In this document: positions 35,372-45,150 of the stretch, one piece after another
How the letters are laid out: each line of letters starts with the position of its first letter
How positions within the stretch are numbered: position 1 is the first letter of the stretch
Origin: Rhodococcus sp. B7740
GTDB lineage: Bacteria; Actinomycetota; Actinomycetes; Mycobacteriales; Mycobacteriaceae
Assembly (NCBI RefSeq): GCF_000954115.1
Contig: NZ_CP010797.1
Coordinates: 4,712,001-4,776,000, forward strand
DNA length: 64,000 nucleotides
Direction: 5' to 3'
Program-made: the position numbers and the translations under genes
The notes under the pieces: generated by a model
Told to the model about the DNA's origin: nothing
Databases searched by the model: none
The model's input: only the letters and a program-made list of their open reading frames with translations

Positions 35372-36418
35372 TCAGCCGAGATTCCTCGCCGAAGGCTGGT
35401 GCTGGGTGATGCAGTGGATCCCACCGCCTCGCTCGAACAGTGGCCTCGCGTCCACGGTCACCACGTCCCGGCCCGGGTACGCCTCGCGCAGGATCGCTGC
35501 CGCGTCGGCGTCGGACGGGTCGTCGTAACTGCAGGCGATCACGCCGCCGTTGACCACCAGATGATTGATGTAGCTGTAGTCGACGAAGCCGTCGGCATCT
35601 CGCAGCGTCCGCGGAGCAGGCACCTCCACGATGTTCCAATCCTCACCCGAGCCGTCGTGGGTGGCACGCAAGGCGTCGACGATCAGTGAACTGACCTCGT
35701 AGTCGGGGTGAGCCCTGTCGTGTTGCCGATGCACCAGCACCGTTCCCGGCGACGGGACGGCCGCGACGATGTCGACATGCCCGCGAGTACCGAAACGCAT
35801 GGAATCGCGCGTCAGTCCGCGCGGCAGCCAGATGACGTGCCGCGCACCGATGGTTCGTGCGAGTTCCGCTTCGACGTCGGCTTTCGACAGTCCGGGGTTG
35901 CGGCCCGGATCGAGTTGCACGGTTTCGGTCACCAGCACCGTGCCCGCGCCGTCGACCGCGATGCCGCCGCCCTCGTTGACCATCGGCGACGTGATTCGCT
36001 GTACTGCAGCCTGATTCGCCACGAACTCGCCGATACGGCTGTCCTTGTCCCACTGCGCCCAGTCCTGTGCACCCCAGCCGTTGAAGACCCAGTCGACGGC
36101 GGCGACCGAACCGTCCTGTGCATGAACGAATGTCGGACCGATATCGCGCATCCAGGCGTCGTTCAACGGTGCTTCGACGATGTCGATGTCACGCGAGAGG
36201 TACGTCGATGCGACGGCGCGTTCGGCCGGATCGACGACGACGGTCACCGGCTCGAATTCGGCAACGGCGTGGGCGACGGCAGCCCACGTCGAGCGGGCCT
36301 CGTGCTTGGCCTCCGGGTCGTCGCCGAGTGAGTATCCCTCGCAGGGGAACGCCATCCACACCTTGTCCTGCGGCGCGGTCTCCGACGGCATCGTGAACGT
36401 CGTTGCGGCGGTGTTCAT
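35372..36418 (-). CDS. aguA: Agmatine deiminase
   Basis: A 348-residue cytosolic hydrolase that converts agmatine to N-carbamoylputrescine and ammonia. The guanidine-modifying fold is marked by WMRDIGPTFV, VNEGGGIAVDGAG, RGHVDIVAAVPSPGTV and the nucleophile Cys336 in GGGIHCITQHQP. Its ATG overlaps the end of aguB (ATGA). It is the second gene of an operon led by aguB and facing a divergent TetR gene. Confidence 0.93.
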   Translation of the reverse strand: MNTAATTFTMPSETAPQDKVWMAFPCEGYSLGDDPEAKHEARSTWAAVAHAVAEFEPVTVVVDPAERAVASTYLSRDIDIVEAPLNDAWMRDIGPTFVHAQDGSVAAVDWVFNGWGAQDWAQWDKDSRIGEFVANQAAVQRITSPMVNEGGGIAVDGAGTVLVTETVQLDPGRNPGLSKADVEAELARTIGARHVIWLPRGLTRDSMRFGTRGHVDIVAAVPSPGTVLVHRQHDRAHPDYEVSSLIVDALRATHDGSGEDWNIVEVPAPRTLRDADGFVDYSYINHLVVNGGVIACSYDDPSDADAAAILREAYPGRDVVTVDARPLFERGGGIHCITQHQPSARNLG

Positions 36419-37401
36419 TTGACCACTGGTGTCGCGGCGTGTCCGTCACCGTACGGTGCGTCGGCGTTCACCGGCTCGGTGAGGCGGCCGTACGTGTCGG
36501 GTCTGCGTGTGAGGAGGAAGGGGAACAGCTCCAACCATTCTCGACGCTGATCGAGGTCGAGATCCGCGACGAGGACGGCCGATTCGTCGCGGGGTGCCTG
36601 AACCAGGATGCGGCCGTAGGGATCGGAGATGAACGACGAACCGTAGAAGGTGATCTCGCCTTCGTCGCCGCAGCGGTTGGGTACCACCATGAACAGGCCG
36701 TTCGAGATGCCGTGGCCGACGATGACGTGTTGCCACAGCGGTTGGGTGTCGAAGGCCGGGAACGAGGGCTCGGACCCGATGGCCGTCGGATACGCGAGAA
36801 TTTCCGCGCCGCCGAGTGCGTAACTGCGCGCGACCTCGGGGAACCACTCGTCCCAGCAGGTGGGCAGGCCCACTCTGGCACCGCCGAGTTCCGCCGGGGA
36901 GTACACGGGATACGGGTCCTCGGCCGGACCGGCGCGGAAGTAGGTGTCCTCGTAGTACCCGGCCGAGATGGGGATGTGCAGCTTTCTGGTTCGCGCCAGC
37001 AGTTCGCCCGTCGGTGAGACCATGATGGCGGAATTGAAGCCCAATCCGTCCGCTGCTTCGGACTTCTCGTACAGCGAAGCATGGATCACGATGCCGTTCG
37101 CGGCTGCGGCCTCGGCAGCGAGTGTGAACGTGGGCCCGGTCAGCAGATCCTCGGCTTCTTTGCCCGGGTTGGCTCCGGCACGGGTGTCCGCAGGGTAGCG
37201 CAGCAGGGTGATCTCGGGCAGGAAGACGACCTTCGCCCCGAGGTTCGCGGCGGCGGAGATGGCCTCGAGCAATTCGGCTTTCAACGCCGCGGCATCGGGG
37301 TTCCAGCGATGCTGAACCAACCCCACGCGGAGCGGTGCCCGATCGGTCGGGGTGGTGCGGGTCAGGGCCTCGGGCGCGGTGAGTGCGGTGATCGTCAGCA
37401 T
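36415..37401 (-). CDS. aguB: N-carbamoylputrescine amidase (nitrilase superfamily)
   Basis: A 328-residue nitrilase-superfamily enzyme. The Glu-Lys-Cys triad is seen in LPEITLLRYPA, RKLHIP and PTCWDEWFPE (Cys182). The GYYEDTYF segment and the adjacent agmatine deiminase support N-carbamoylputrescine as substrate, giving putrescine, CO2 and ammonia. GGAGG lies six bases before the ATG. A perfect palindromic operator lies 15 bases upstream. It is longer than many AguB proteins (about 290 residues) by an N-terminal stretch. Confidence 0.9.
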   Translation of the reverse strand: MLTITALTAPEALTRTTPTDRAPLRVGLVQHRWNPDAAALKAELLEAISAAANLGAKVVFLPEITLLRYPADTRAGANPGKEAEDLLTGPTFTLAAEAAAANGIVIHASLYEKSEAADGLGFNSAIMVSPTGELLARTRKLHIPISAGYYEDTYFRAGPAEDPYPVYSPAELGGARVGLPTCWDEWFPEVARSYALGGAEILAYPTAIGSEPSFPAFDTQPLWQHVIVGHGISNGLFMVVPNRCGDEGEITFYGSSFISDPYGRILVQAPRDESAVLVADLDLDQRREWLELFPFLLTRRPDTYGRLTEPVNADAPYGDGHAATPVVK

Positions 37402-37415
37402 GGGACCTCCGATAA

Positions 37416-37432
37416 AACGAATGTGATTCGTT
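37416..37432. promoter_or_regulatory. Perfect palindromic operator between aguBA and tetR
   Basis: AACGAAT-gtg-ATTCGTT is a perfect 7-bp inverted repeat with a 3-base centre. It lies in the short divergent region, 15 bases before aguB and 50 before the preferred TetR start, and so can control both directions. Confidence 0.7.
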
Positions 37433-37482
37433 AAGTATTGTCGACTGCGATCGGAACCGCAAGAGGAAGAAGGGTGCGCACC

Positions 37483-38100
37483 GTGGGGAGACCGTCCGTG
37501 TCACTGTTGGACACCGAACGAATCACCACTGCAGCCCTCGCGCTGGTGGCCGATACCGGTGGCTTCACCATCCCGCTCCTCGCCAAGAAACTCGGCGTCA
37601 GCCCGTCGTCGCTGTACAACCATGTGTCGGGACGCGAAGAGATAGTCGAGTTGTTGCGCGAACGCGCGATGTCCGAGGTCGCGCTACCGGGACACGGGCT
37701 CGATTGGCGTGAGACCGTCGCGCAGATCGCCCGCGCGTACCGCGACAGCTACGCCCGCTATCCACGTCTGATTCCGTTGCTCACCGAGCATGCCGTCAAC
37801 AGTGCTCACGCCTTCGGCATGTACAACGCGCTGGCAGATGCCCTCACAGCGGCGGAATTCGGACCCGCCGACGTGCTGAACATCATCACTGTTCTCGACA
37901 GCTTCGTCCTCGGCTCGGCACTCGACCTGGCGGCACCGGAGGCCCCGTGGCGACCGAGTGTCGAAGTCGGTCACGCACTGCGCGCAGCCCTCGACACCGC
38001 GTCCTCCAAGTCCTCCCGCTCCGACGAGGCCTTCGAGTACGGACTCCGCGCGCTGTTGGCCGGATTCGATCCGGCGCCCGCGAACATGCTCGACGGCTGA
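37483..38100 (+). CDS. TetR family regulator of the agmatine locus
   Basis: A 205-residue regulator with an N-terminal HTH (FTIPLLAKKLGVSPSSLYNHVSGREEIVE) and a TetR_C-type helical domain. A GTG at 37483 with AGAAGG nine bases upstream is preferred. A TTG at 37438 would add 15 residues but has no ribosome site and begins almost in the operator. It is divergent from aguBA, so agmatine or a derivative is the likely inducer (inference). Confidence 0.87.
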   Translation: MGRPSVSLLDTERITTAALALVADTGGFTIPLLAKKLGVSPSSLYNHVSGREEIVELLRERAMSEVALPGHGLDWRETVAQIARAYRDSYARYPRLIPLLTEHAVNSAHAFGMYNALADALTAAEFGPADVLNIITVLDSFVLGSALDLAAPEAPWRPSVEVGHALRAALDTASSKSSRSDEAFEYGLRALLAGFDPAPANMLDG

Positions 38101-38152
38101 TCGCCGGAAGCGACATCGTGGCCCCGGGCATCGGTGAAGTCCAGGTGGGTCG

Positions 38153-39670
38153 TCAGTCCTCGACGATCAGTGACGGAGTGTCGCGCCGGAGAATGTTGCC
38201 CTTGAAGAACTCCGGCTTGCGCAGTGCCACCACTGCCATGACGACGATGCCGAGAACGATGATGCCGACGCCGATGAGGAACACCATGCCGATACCGAAC
38301 AGTGATGAGCCGCTGCCGAATTCGGGGTCCCAGGCGTCGACCGAGGTCTGCACGAACACCACGGCCATCCCGACGCCACCGAGTAGCGGGGCCAGGAACT
38401 TGAAGAAGAAGTTGCGGGTGCTGGTGAACAGCTCCTCGCGGAAGTACCAGACACAGGCGAATGCCGTGATGCCGTAGTAGAAGCAGATCATCAGTCCCAG
38501 AGCGGCAATGGTGTCGGTGAGAACGTTGTCGCTCACCACCCGCATCACGGCGTAGAAGCCGGCGGACGCCCCGCCTGCCACGAGCGTCGCGAAGCCCGGA
38601 GTGCTGAATCTCGGTGTGATGGAGGCGAACCGCTTCGGTAGGGCCTGGTAGTGACCCATCGCGAGCAGAGTACGCGCCGGTGAGATGAACGTGGCCTGCA
38701 GCGAACTGGCGGAGCTGCTCAACACGGCCAGGGACAGCAGGATCGCGAAGGGGCCCATCACCGGCCCGGCGAGGGCGGCGAACACGTTGTCGGTGGTGTC
38801 GGGATTCTGCAGTCCGTTTCCGGTGTCACCGGTGCCGGCGAAGAGCAGAGTTGCCACTGCGGTGAGCAAGTACAGCACGATGATGAAGAACACCGTGACC
38901 AGCGCTGCACGCCCGGGAATCTTTGCGCTGCCCGAGGTCTCCTCGTTGACCGTCAGGCAGACGTCCCAACCCCAGTACATGAATATCGACAGCGACAGTC
39001 CGGCAGTGAAGGCGGAGAAGCTCGGGATCCCGAACGGGTCGAACCAGTCCAGGCTGAACGAGATGTCCTCGGCCCCATCGCCGGAACCGACCTTGACGAA
39101 CGCGGCAACGATGAACCACGCCATCACCAGCAGCTGGAAGCCGAGCATCGTGTACTGCACGCGCTTGGTCTCCTGCATGCCGCGATAGCAGAGCCACGCC
39201 GCCAACGCCATGAACACCAGGCACGTGACGATGTTGACGAGCTTGTTGCCGGTCAGGTCGGCCAAGGAGTCGTTGCTGGTGACCTGGGCGAGAAAGAGAT
39301 AGAAGAAGTCGACGGCCACTCCGGCCAGGTTCGAGAGCACGATGATGGTGGCCGCGATCAGGCCCCAGCCACCCATCCATCCGACGTACGGGCCGAAGGC
39401 CTTCGACGCCCACGTGAACGACGTGCCGCTGTCGGGCTCCGCCGCGTTGAGCTCTCGGTAGCCCAAGGCCACCAGCAACATCGGGATGAAGCCGACGATG
39501 AAGATCGCGGGCAGATGTACTCCGACTTCGGTGACCGTCGGCCCGAGCGACGCAGTGAGTGCGTAAGCGGGTGCGATGGTCGAGATGCCCAGCACCACAC
39601 TGGCGAGCAACCCGAGCTGGCCGGCGGACAGGCCCTTGGACTCGACGTCGACTACCTTGTGCTCATTCAT
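38153..39670 (-). CDS. APC-family amino acid/polyamine permease
   Basis: A 505-residue secondary transporter with about 12 transmembrane helices. It starts with a short cytosolic Glu/Lys-rich tail followed by LGISTIAPAYALTASLG and contains YRELNAAEPDSGTSFTWASKAFGPYVGWMGGW, the APC signature region. The ATG at 39670 overlaps the end of the universal stress gene by eight bases. Its place between agmatine genes and amine oxidase suggests import of putrescine, agmatine or another amine. Amino acids remain possible. Confidence 0.88.
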   Translation of the reverse strand: MNEHKVVDVESKGLSAGQLGLLASVVLGISTIAPAYALTASLGPTVTEVGVHLPAIFIVGFIPMLLVALGYRELNAAEPDSGTSFTWASKAFGPYVGWMGGWGLIAATIIVLSNLAGVAVDFFYLFLAQVTSNDSLADLTGNKLVNIVTCLVFMALAAWLCYRGMQETKRVQYTMLGFQLLVMAWFIVAAFVKVGSGDGAEDISFSLDWFDPFGIPSFSAFTAGLSLSIFMYWGWDVCLTVNEETSGSAKIPGRAALVTVFFIIVLYLLTAVATLLFAGTGDTGNGLQNPDTTDNVFAALAGPVMGPFAILLSLAVLSSSASSLQATFISPARTLLAMGHYQALPKRFASITPRFSTPGFATLVAGGASAGFYAVMRVVSDNVLTDTIAALGLMICFYYGITAFACVWYFREELFTSTRNFFFKFLAPLLGGVGMAVVFVQTSVDAWDPEFGSGSSLFGIGMVFLIGVGIIVLGIVVMAVVALRKPEFFKGNILRRDTPSLIVED

Positions 39671-40517
39671 CGTCGGCCTCTCTCGGAACAACGATCATCG
39701 GAACGGGAACGACCCGAAGCATCTTGGCGGCAACCGATCCCAGGAAGAGGCGGTGAGGCTGGGCGAGTCGAGACGACCCCACCATCAACACGTCGCCGTC
39801 GTGCCAGTCGAGCGAAGAAGCGGCCTTCTCGATGCCGGAGCCCTCCGCCACCGTCAACTGCACGTCCGATCCGGCGGGCAGTTCCGCTTGCACGGTCCGC
39901 AGCACCTCCTCGGCCTTGGCGAGACCGTCCGGACCCCGTGCCGATTGCTCTTCTGCGGACACGAGGGAGAGCAGCCGCAGCGGCAACTCGGCGGTGACGG
40001 ACAGGTCGGTGGCTGCCCGCACGAGTTCGGCTGCCCCCGGCCGATTTCCGATTGCACAGGTGATCTCCCGGATGCGCTGCGGCGGCGAGTGCCGATACCC
40101 CCGCGGAGCCAGCGCGAGCGGCACATGCGACACATGCAGAAGATCGCTGGTGACGGTGCCGATCGAATGGCGTCCGAGCAGACCGTCACCGGCCGCACCG
40201 ACGACGATCATGTAGGCGTCACACTCGTCCACACAGTCGAGCAGGCCCTGTGCGAAGGACTCGTCGAACAACAGGTGTGCGCGTGCCTGTACGTCCTCGG
40301 GTACCAGGGTCAGTGCCTCGTCGAGCCAGCCGGTGGCCCGATCGATCAGGATGTCGTCGTATCCGGCCTCGACCGGAGCCTTGGACGGCACCGGCCGCTC
40401 CTGCGGCAGTACCAGACAGATGTCCAGTGATGCCTGTAGCGAACGCGCGAGCGTTGCCCCCAGGGCGATTCCGTCTGCTCCACTCGGTGTTGCCTGGTAC
40501 CCCACGATCAGACGCAT
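39663..40517 (-). CDS. Universal stress protein, tandem UspA domains
   Basis: A 284-residue cytosolic protein made of two UspA domains. The first begins MRLIVGYQATPSGADGI and has GAAGDGLLGRHSIGTVTSDLL; the second ends with VGSSRLAQPHRLFLGSVAAKML and VPVPMIVVPRE. The ATP-binding G-2x-G-9x-G(S/T) pattern is recognisable in both. It is co-transcribed with the permease gene; fusion or pairing of Usp with APC permeases is common and may tune transport. Confidence 0.88.
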   Translation of the reverse strand: MRLIVGYQATPSGADGIALGATLARSLQASLDICLVLPQERPVPSKAPVEAGYDDILIDRATGWLDEALTLVPEDVQARAHLLFDESFAQGLLDCVDECDAYMIVVGAAGDGLLGRHSIGTVTSDLLHVSHVPLALAPRGYRHSPPQRIREITCAIGNRPGAAELVRAATDLSVTAELPLRLLSLVSAEEQSARGPDGLAKAEEVLRTVQAELPAGSDVQLTVAEGSGIEKAASSLDWHDGDVLMVGSSRLAQPHRLFLGSVAAKMLRVVPVPMIVVPREADDE

Positions 40518-40545
40518 GGGCGGACCTTCCCTGAGGTTGGGCGAG

Positions 40546-42483
40546 CTAATGGCAGGTGCTACCGGGATCGGTGTGGCACGACTTCGGTTCCGACGGTGTG
40601 ACGTCGAGCGATGGATTTCGATCGAAGAACCCGAACGGCTTGAGCCAGAACGAGACCGTGTCCGCGGGCATCACCGGCCAGTCCTCCGGCCGCGTGATGT
40701 GGTGGATGCCGAAGGTGTACCAGACGACGACGTCGGTGTTCTCGATGCTGCGATCCTTCTCGGTCCACTCCGGTAGCCCGTGGTCGATGCCGCTCTGGTT
40801 CACGAACTCGCCGCTGGGCCAACGCTCGTCGGGTGAGTTGGGGGTGACCCAGACGGTGTGGCCGATCACCTGGGCGCGCTGGAAGATCGGCGATGCGGGA
40901 TCGAACATCGACGGGATGGCCGCTCCCGGAACCAACTTGTAGGCGGGCCGGGTGCCGAGGCCGTTGGTGACGTTGTCGTTGACGACTTTCCACGCCTTCT
41001 GGGTGTTCCAGTCGTAATCCTGCTTGCCTTCGGACTCGGTGGTCAGCGGAGTGTTGACCTGAGTCAGCGCGAGACCGTAAGGGTTGTCCGGTCCCATCGG
41101 AACACGTTGGGTTTCACTGGAATACACGGTGTTCTCGGTGCCGTCGATGTCCAGATCCAGCCGGGCGACCAGGAAGTGCTGATGGTAGGGCGCGTACGTG
41201 CGGTTGTCGACCAGCGTTCCGGACGGATGGGTGCCGCCCTCGTCGAAGTGGGTGACGACCATGATGCCCGTCGCGCGGACCTCGCACTCGATGTTGCCGT
41301 CCTGATAGAACCGCCAGTAGACGAGGTACTCGTAGTTGGCAACCGTTGCATGGAAGCTGACCGTGAGCCGACGCATCCGTCGCACCTCGGCTCCGGCGTC
41401 GTGATCGACGTGCTTCCACAGCACGGCGTTGTCTTCCTCGTGAATGCAGATCGCGTTGGTGATCGTGTACGGCTCACCCTTGCTGTTGTGCAGCACTGCA
41501 TCGAGGTACCGGATCTCGCCGAGGCAATCGCAGCCGAGCTCGAGCGAGGTGGTCATGAAGCCCAGGCCCCATTCGCCGATGTCGAACGCGGTGCGTCGGT
41601 AGTGGTCCTCGGTGTGATCGCGATACGGAACGACCATCTCCGCGAACGACATTCGATTGGCAACGGACCGCACGTTCCCGTTGTCGTTGTAGCTGACGGC
41701 GTGCAGCGTCATGCCCTCGCGATAGTTGAACCCCACGCGCAGCGACCAGTTCTGCCACGTCAGCTTGTTGCCGTCGAGCTCGAACGACGGCCCGTCGGTC
41801 TGAGTGATCTCGAGGGGCTTCAGGGGTGGGCGTGTGCTCGCGTTCCTGATTCGCTCCGGGATGTGGCGGGGCACGTACTCACCCATGATCTCCGGCCGCT
41901 CGACGCGATACGTGTCCTCGATCTCGAGCAGTTCCATCGTGTTGACGTCGATGACGCAGTGGAAACCGCCGACCGGCCCGGCATAGGGATTGGCACCCTC
42001 CGAGGCCTTGACCCACGTGTCGGACCAGCCCAGGCGTCGACCCTTGTACTTCTCGGGCGTCACTGCCTCGCCGTAGGTCCAGGTGTCCATGAACACCAGA
42101 TCCAGATCGGTGATACCGCGATCGGCAAGGGCGGCAATCACATCGGGGTGGGCACGCAGGGTCGCGTCGGCCTCCTCCCACTCGTCGACGGTGAAGTTGG
42201 GCTGCACATCCGGAATGTGCGTCCACGATTCGGTGGTGCGATCGTCGAGTGACACCACGGCCTTGAACGTCGTGTTCTCGTTGCGGTTCAACACCACCGA
42301 GACTGCTCGACGCGCAGGCACGGTACCGTCCGCGTCGAATGCGGCGATCTCGGACTTGGCCGGTTCGATCATCTCGATCGAGGCGTAGCGCCAGCCGTCG
42401 CCGACTCCGTGGTCGCGACCGAGAACCTCGGCTACGGTGGCGAATTCGTCGCTGGACAGGGGATCGAGGGGGTGAAAGGTCAT
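40546..42483 (-). CDS. Copper-containing primary amine oxidase
   Basis: A 645-residue enzyme close in length to the Arthrobacter globiformis oxidase. It oxidises primary amines to aldehydes with O2, giving H2O2 and ammonia. The precursor of the topaquinone cofactor is Tyr384 in TVANYEY. The copper ligands are His434 and His436 (YHQHF) and His595 (GIHHITRPEDWP). No signal peptide is visible, so it is probably cytosolic. GGAG precedes the ATG, which overlaps the stop of the aldehyde dehydrogenase gene. Putrescine is the likely substrate by context; tyramine or phenethylamine cannot be excluded. Confidence 0.93.
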   Translation of the reverse strand: MTFHPLDPLSSDEFATVAEVLGRDHGVGDGWRYASIEMIEPAKSEIAAFDADGTVPARRAVSVVLNRNENTTFKAVVSLDDRTTESWTHIPDVQPNFTVDEWEEADATLRAHPDVIAALADRGITDLDLVFMDTWTYGEAVTPEKYKGRRLGWSDTWVKASEGANPYAGPVGGFHCVIDVNTMELLEIEDTYRVERPEIMGEYVPRHIPERIRNASTRPPLKPLEITQTDGPSFELDGNKLTWQNWSLRVGFNYREGMTLHAVSYNDNGNVRSVANRMSFAEMVVPYRDHTEDHYRRTAFDIGEWGLGFMTTSLELGCDCLGEIRYLDAVLHNSKGEPYTITNAICIHEEDNAVLWKHVDHDAGAEVRRMRRLTVSFHATVANYEYLVYWRFYQDGNIECEVRATGIMVVTHFDEGGTHPSGTLVDNRTYAPYHQHFLVARLDLDIDGTENTVYSSETQRVPMGPDNPYGLALTQVNTPLTTESEGKQDYDWNTQKAWKVVNDNVTNGLGTRPAYKLVPGAAIPSMFDPASPIFQRAQVIGHTVWVTPNSPDERWPSGEFVNQSGIDHGLPEWTEKDRSIENTDVVVWYTFGIHHITRPEDWPVMPADTVSFWLKPFGFFDRNPSLDVTPSEPKSCHTDPGSTCH

Positions 42484-43918
42484 CGAAGAGTCTCCGTCGA
42501 GCTCATGACGTGCTTGATGCGGGTGTAGTCCTCGACCCCGTAGGCCGAGAGATCCTTGCCGTAGCCGGAGTACTTGAATCCTCCGTGCGGCATTTCGGCC
42601 ACCAACGGGATGTGGCAGTTGACCCATACGGCTCCGAAGTCCAGAGCTGCCGAGATGCGCAGTGTGCGTGCGTGATCGGAAGTCCAGACGCTCGATGCGA
42701 GACCGAAGTCGACGTCGTTGGCCAGCGCGATCGCCTCCGCCTCGTCGCCGAATTTCTGCACCGTGAGCACCGGGCCGAAGGTCTCCTCCTGCACGATGGG
42801 ATCGGACTGCTGCACGCCGGTGATGATGGTCGGCTCGAAGAAGAAGCCCGTATCGCCGATGCGCTTGCCACCGGTGACGATGGTGGCGTGTTCGCCGATA
42901 CCCGCGACCTTGGCGCTCACCTGACCGAAGTGGTTGACGTTGTTCAGTGGCCCGAGGAAGGTATCGGGGTCGTCGGGCAGGCCGACTTTCAGCGTCTTCG
43001 CCTTGGCGACAAGGGCATCGACGAGTCCGTCGTGCGCCGACTCGTGGACCAGGACGCGGGTGACAGCGGTGCAGTCCTGGCCGGCGTTGAAGAACGCGGC
43101 CTCGGCGATACCGTCGGCGGCTTTGGCGATGTCGACGTCGTCGAACACGATTGCCGGTGCCTTGCCGCCGAGTTCGAGGTGCGCCCGCTTGAGTTGCTTG
43201 GCGGCGGCCACGGCAACAGCGATGCCGGCGCGAACGGATCCGGTGATCGAGACCAGGCCGGGAGTCTTGTGTTCCACGATCGCCGCACCGGTGCCGCCGT
43301 TCCCGAGCACGACGTTGAACACCCCGTCGGGCACGATGCCCTTCGAGAGCTTCGCGAGCACCAGCGTGCTCTCGGGGTGGTGTCACTCGGCTTGAGCACG
43401 ATGGTGTTTCCCGCGGCCAGCGCGGGACCGATCTTCCAGATCGCCATCATGAACGGGTAGTTCCACGGGGTCACCTGCCCGACGACGCCGATCGGTTCGC
43501 GGCGCACGTACGAGGTGAAGCCGTCCATGTACTCGCCCGCAGATTTGCCCTCGAGCATCCGTGCCGCGCCTGCGAAGAATCGGATCTGATCGGCACCGAC
43601 AGTGACTTCCTCGGCCGCGATGGTGGCCTTGGGCTGACCGGTGTTGCGGCTCTGCGCCTCGACGATCTCGTCGCTGTGCGCTTCGATGGCGTCGGCGAGC
43701 TTCAACAGCACCTTCTGCCGTTCGGTCGGCGTCGTCTTGCCCCAGGTCTCGAATGCTCTGGCAGCGGCCGACATCGCGGCATCGACATCGGCGGCGTCGG
43801 AGATGGGGGAGTGGGCGACGATCGACTCGTCCACCGGATTCACCACATCGAGCATCTCGGTGCCCGACGGCGTCACGAACGCCCCGTCGATGTAGTTCTG
43901 CAGGACAGGCACCGTCAT
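42480..43918 (-). pseudogene. Aminobutyraldehyde-type aldehyde dehydrogenase, frameshifted
   Basis: Two frames together make one NAD-dependent aldehyde dehydrogenase of about 479 residues. The N-terminal frame (from ATG 43918) runs from VLQNYIDGAFVTPSG to VLKPSDTTP; the C-terminal frame carries the catalytic Glu in LELGGKAP and Cys in NAGQDCTAVTR. One base missing near 43371-43375, in the run ctctcggggtgg, breaks the frame; adding a C restores TTPESTLVLAKL. It would convert 4-aminobutanal to 4-aminobutyrate after the amine oxidase, with which it overlaps (ATGA). The lesion may be real or a sequence error. Confidence 0.82.
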
Positions 43919-44071
43919 CACTGAACCCCTAGCGTCGACTGTTTCGGTTCTGCAAAGCCTGCACCTACGGACGAGACTTCGCCACCCGACAAGATGTCCA
44001 ACTCCCCCGCATCGATCAGGACCGAATGTCGGTCCAACTCGAGCCCGCAGGAGCTGCTCACCGGCTAGCCT

Positions 44072-45088
44072 GTGGCGGTGGCAGACACAGAGGTGGGGTA
44101 TCGACAGATCGCCGACGACACCTGGGCATTCATGCGGCCGCCCGGCAGCTGGGGACAGACCAACACCGGACTGATCGTGGCACCGGGTTCGGCGTCGATG
44201 CTGATCGACACCGTCTGGGATGTGAACTGGGCGCAGCGAGTCGTCGCCGACACCGCCGAACTGGTCGCCGACGCACCGATCACCGAGGTGCTCAACACCC
44301 ACTCCGACGGCGATCATTGGTGGGGAAACGACACCGTCCCTGCCACCGCCCGCATCACCACCAGTACCGCGTCGCTGCACGCGATGAAAGAGGAAACACC
44401 GCCGAAAGGGGTGGACGCGTTCGCATCTGTCGGCGCGAAGATCGGTTGGGTGCCGGGGCCGGTCGGGGCAATGGGCTCCTACATGGACCGAGTTCGCGGC
44501 GAGGCCACCTTCCCCACGAGTCTGCCGAGACTGCCCGACCACACCTTCGACACCACCGAGACCATCGACGTGGCGGGGCGACCGGTCCACCTGCGGTACC
44601 TGGGCCCAGCACACACCGAAGGCGACCTCATCGCCCATCTCCCCGACGTCGGAGTCGTGTTCGCCGGCGACCTGCTCTTCATCGACGCCACCCCGGTGCT
44701 CTGGCACGGACCTCTGCAGAACTGGATCGACGCGCTCGACCACCTTCTCGAACTCGATGCCGACGTCTACGTTCCCGGCCACGGACCCCTGTGCGGCACC
44801 GGCGAGATCCGGGCGCTCCACAACTATTGGACCTGGGTATCCGAGGCCGGACGCAGCTGCTTCGACGCCGGGCTCGGTCCAACCGAAGCCGCCCTCAACC
44901 TGCTGAAATCTCCTGAATTCGGGCAGTACTCACACTGGGACTCACCGGAACGACTCATCCTGAGCATGAGCACCCTGTACCGCCTGTGGCGAGGTGAGAA
45001 GCCCGCCCCACCCGCACTGACGCGTCGAGCACGCGCGTTCGCCGACGCGGGACGCTACCTCCGGCAGCATCGGCACCGAAAGCCCTAG
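44072..45088 (+). CDS. MBL-fold metallo-hydrolase
   Basis: A 338-residue metallo-beta-lactamase-fold enzyme. The zinc motif is NTHSDGDHWWGN, with later ligands in GPAHTEGDLIAHLP, the Asp in VVFAGDLLF, and the His in VPGHGPL. The C-terminal 90 residues are helical (LWRGEKPAPPALTRRARAF) and may complete a substrate pocket. The start is a GTG at 44072 or 44078, with no clear ribosome site. It is divergent from the aldehyde dehydrogenase gene. The substrate is unknown; the family includes hydrolases of thioesters, lactones and sulfate esters. Confidence 0.85.
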   Translation: MAVADTEVGYRQIADDTWAFMRPPGSWGQTNTGLIVAPGSASMLIDTVWDVNWAQRVVADTAELVADAPITEVLNTHSDGDHWWGNDTVPATARITTSTASLHAMKEETPPKGVDAFASVGAKIGWVPGPVGAMGSYMDRVRGEATFPTSLPRLPDHTFDTTETIDVAGRPVHLRYLGPAHTEGDLIAHLPDVGVVFAGDLLFIDATPVLWHGPLQNWIDALDHLLELDADVYVPGHGPLCGTGEIRALHNYWTWVSEAGRSCFDAGLGPTEAALNLLKSPEFGQYSHWDSPERLILSMSTLYRLWRGEKPAPPALTRRARAFADAGRYLRQHRHRKP

Positions 45089-45150
45089 CCTTCGAATCAC
45101 GGCGAGCGCAACTGTGGCGCGTCGGCGTCCTTCGGAGGAGCGTGGGACAC

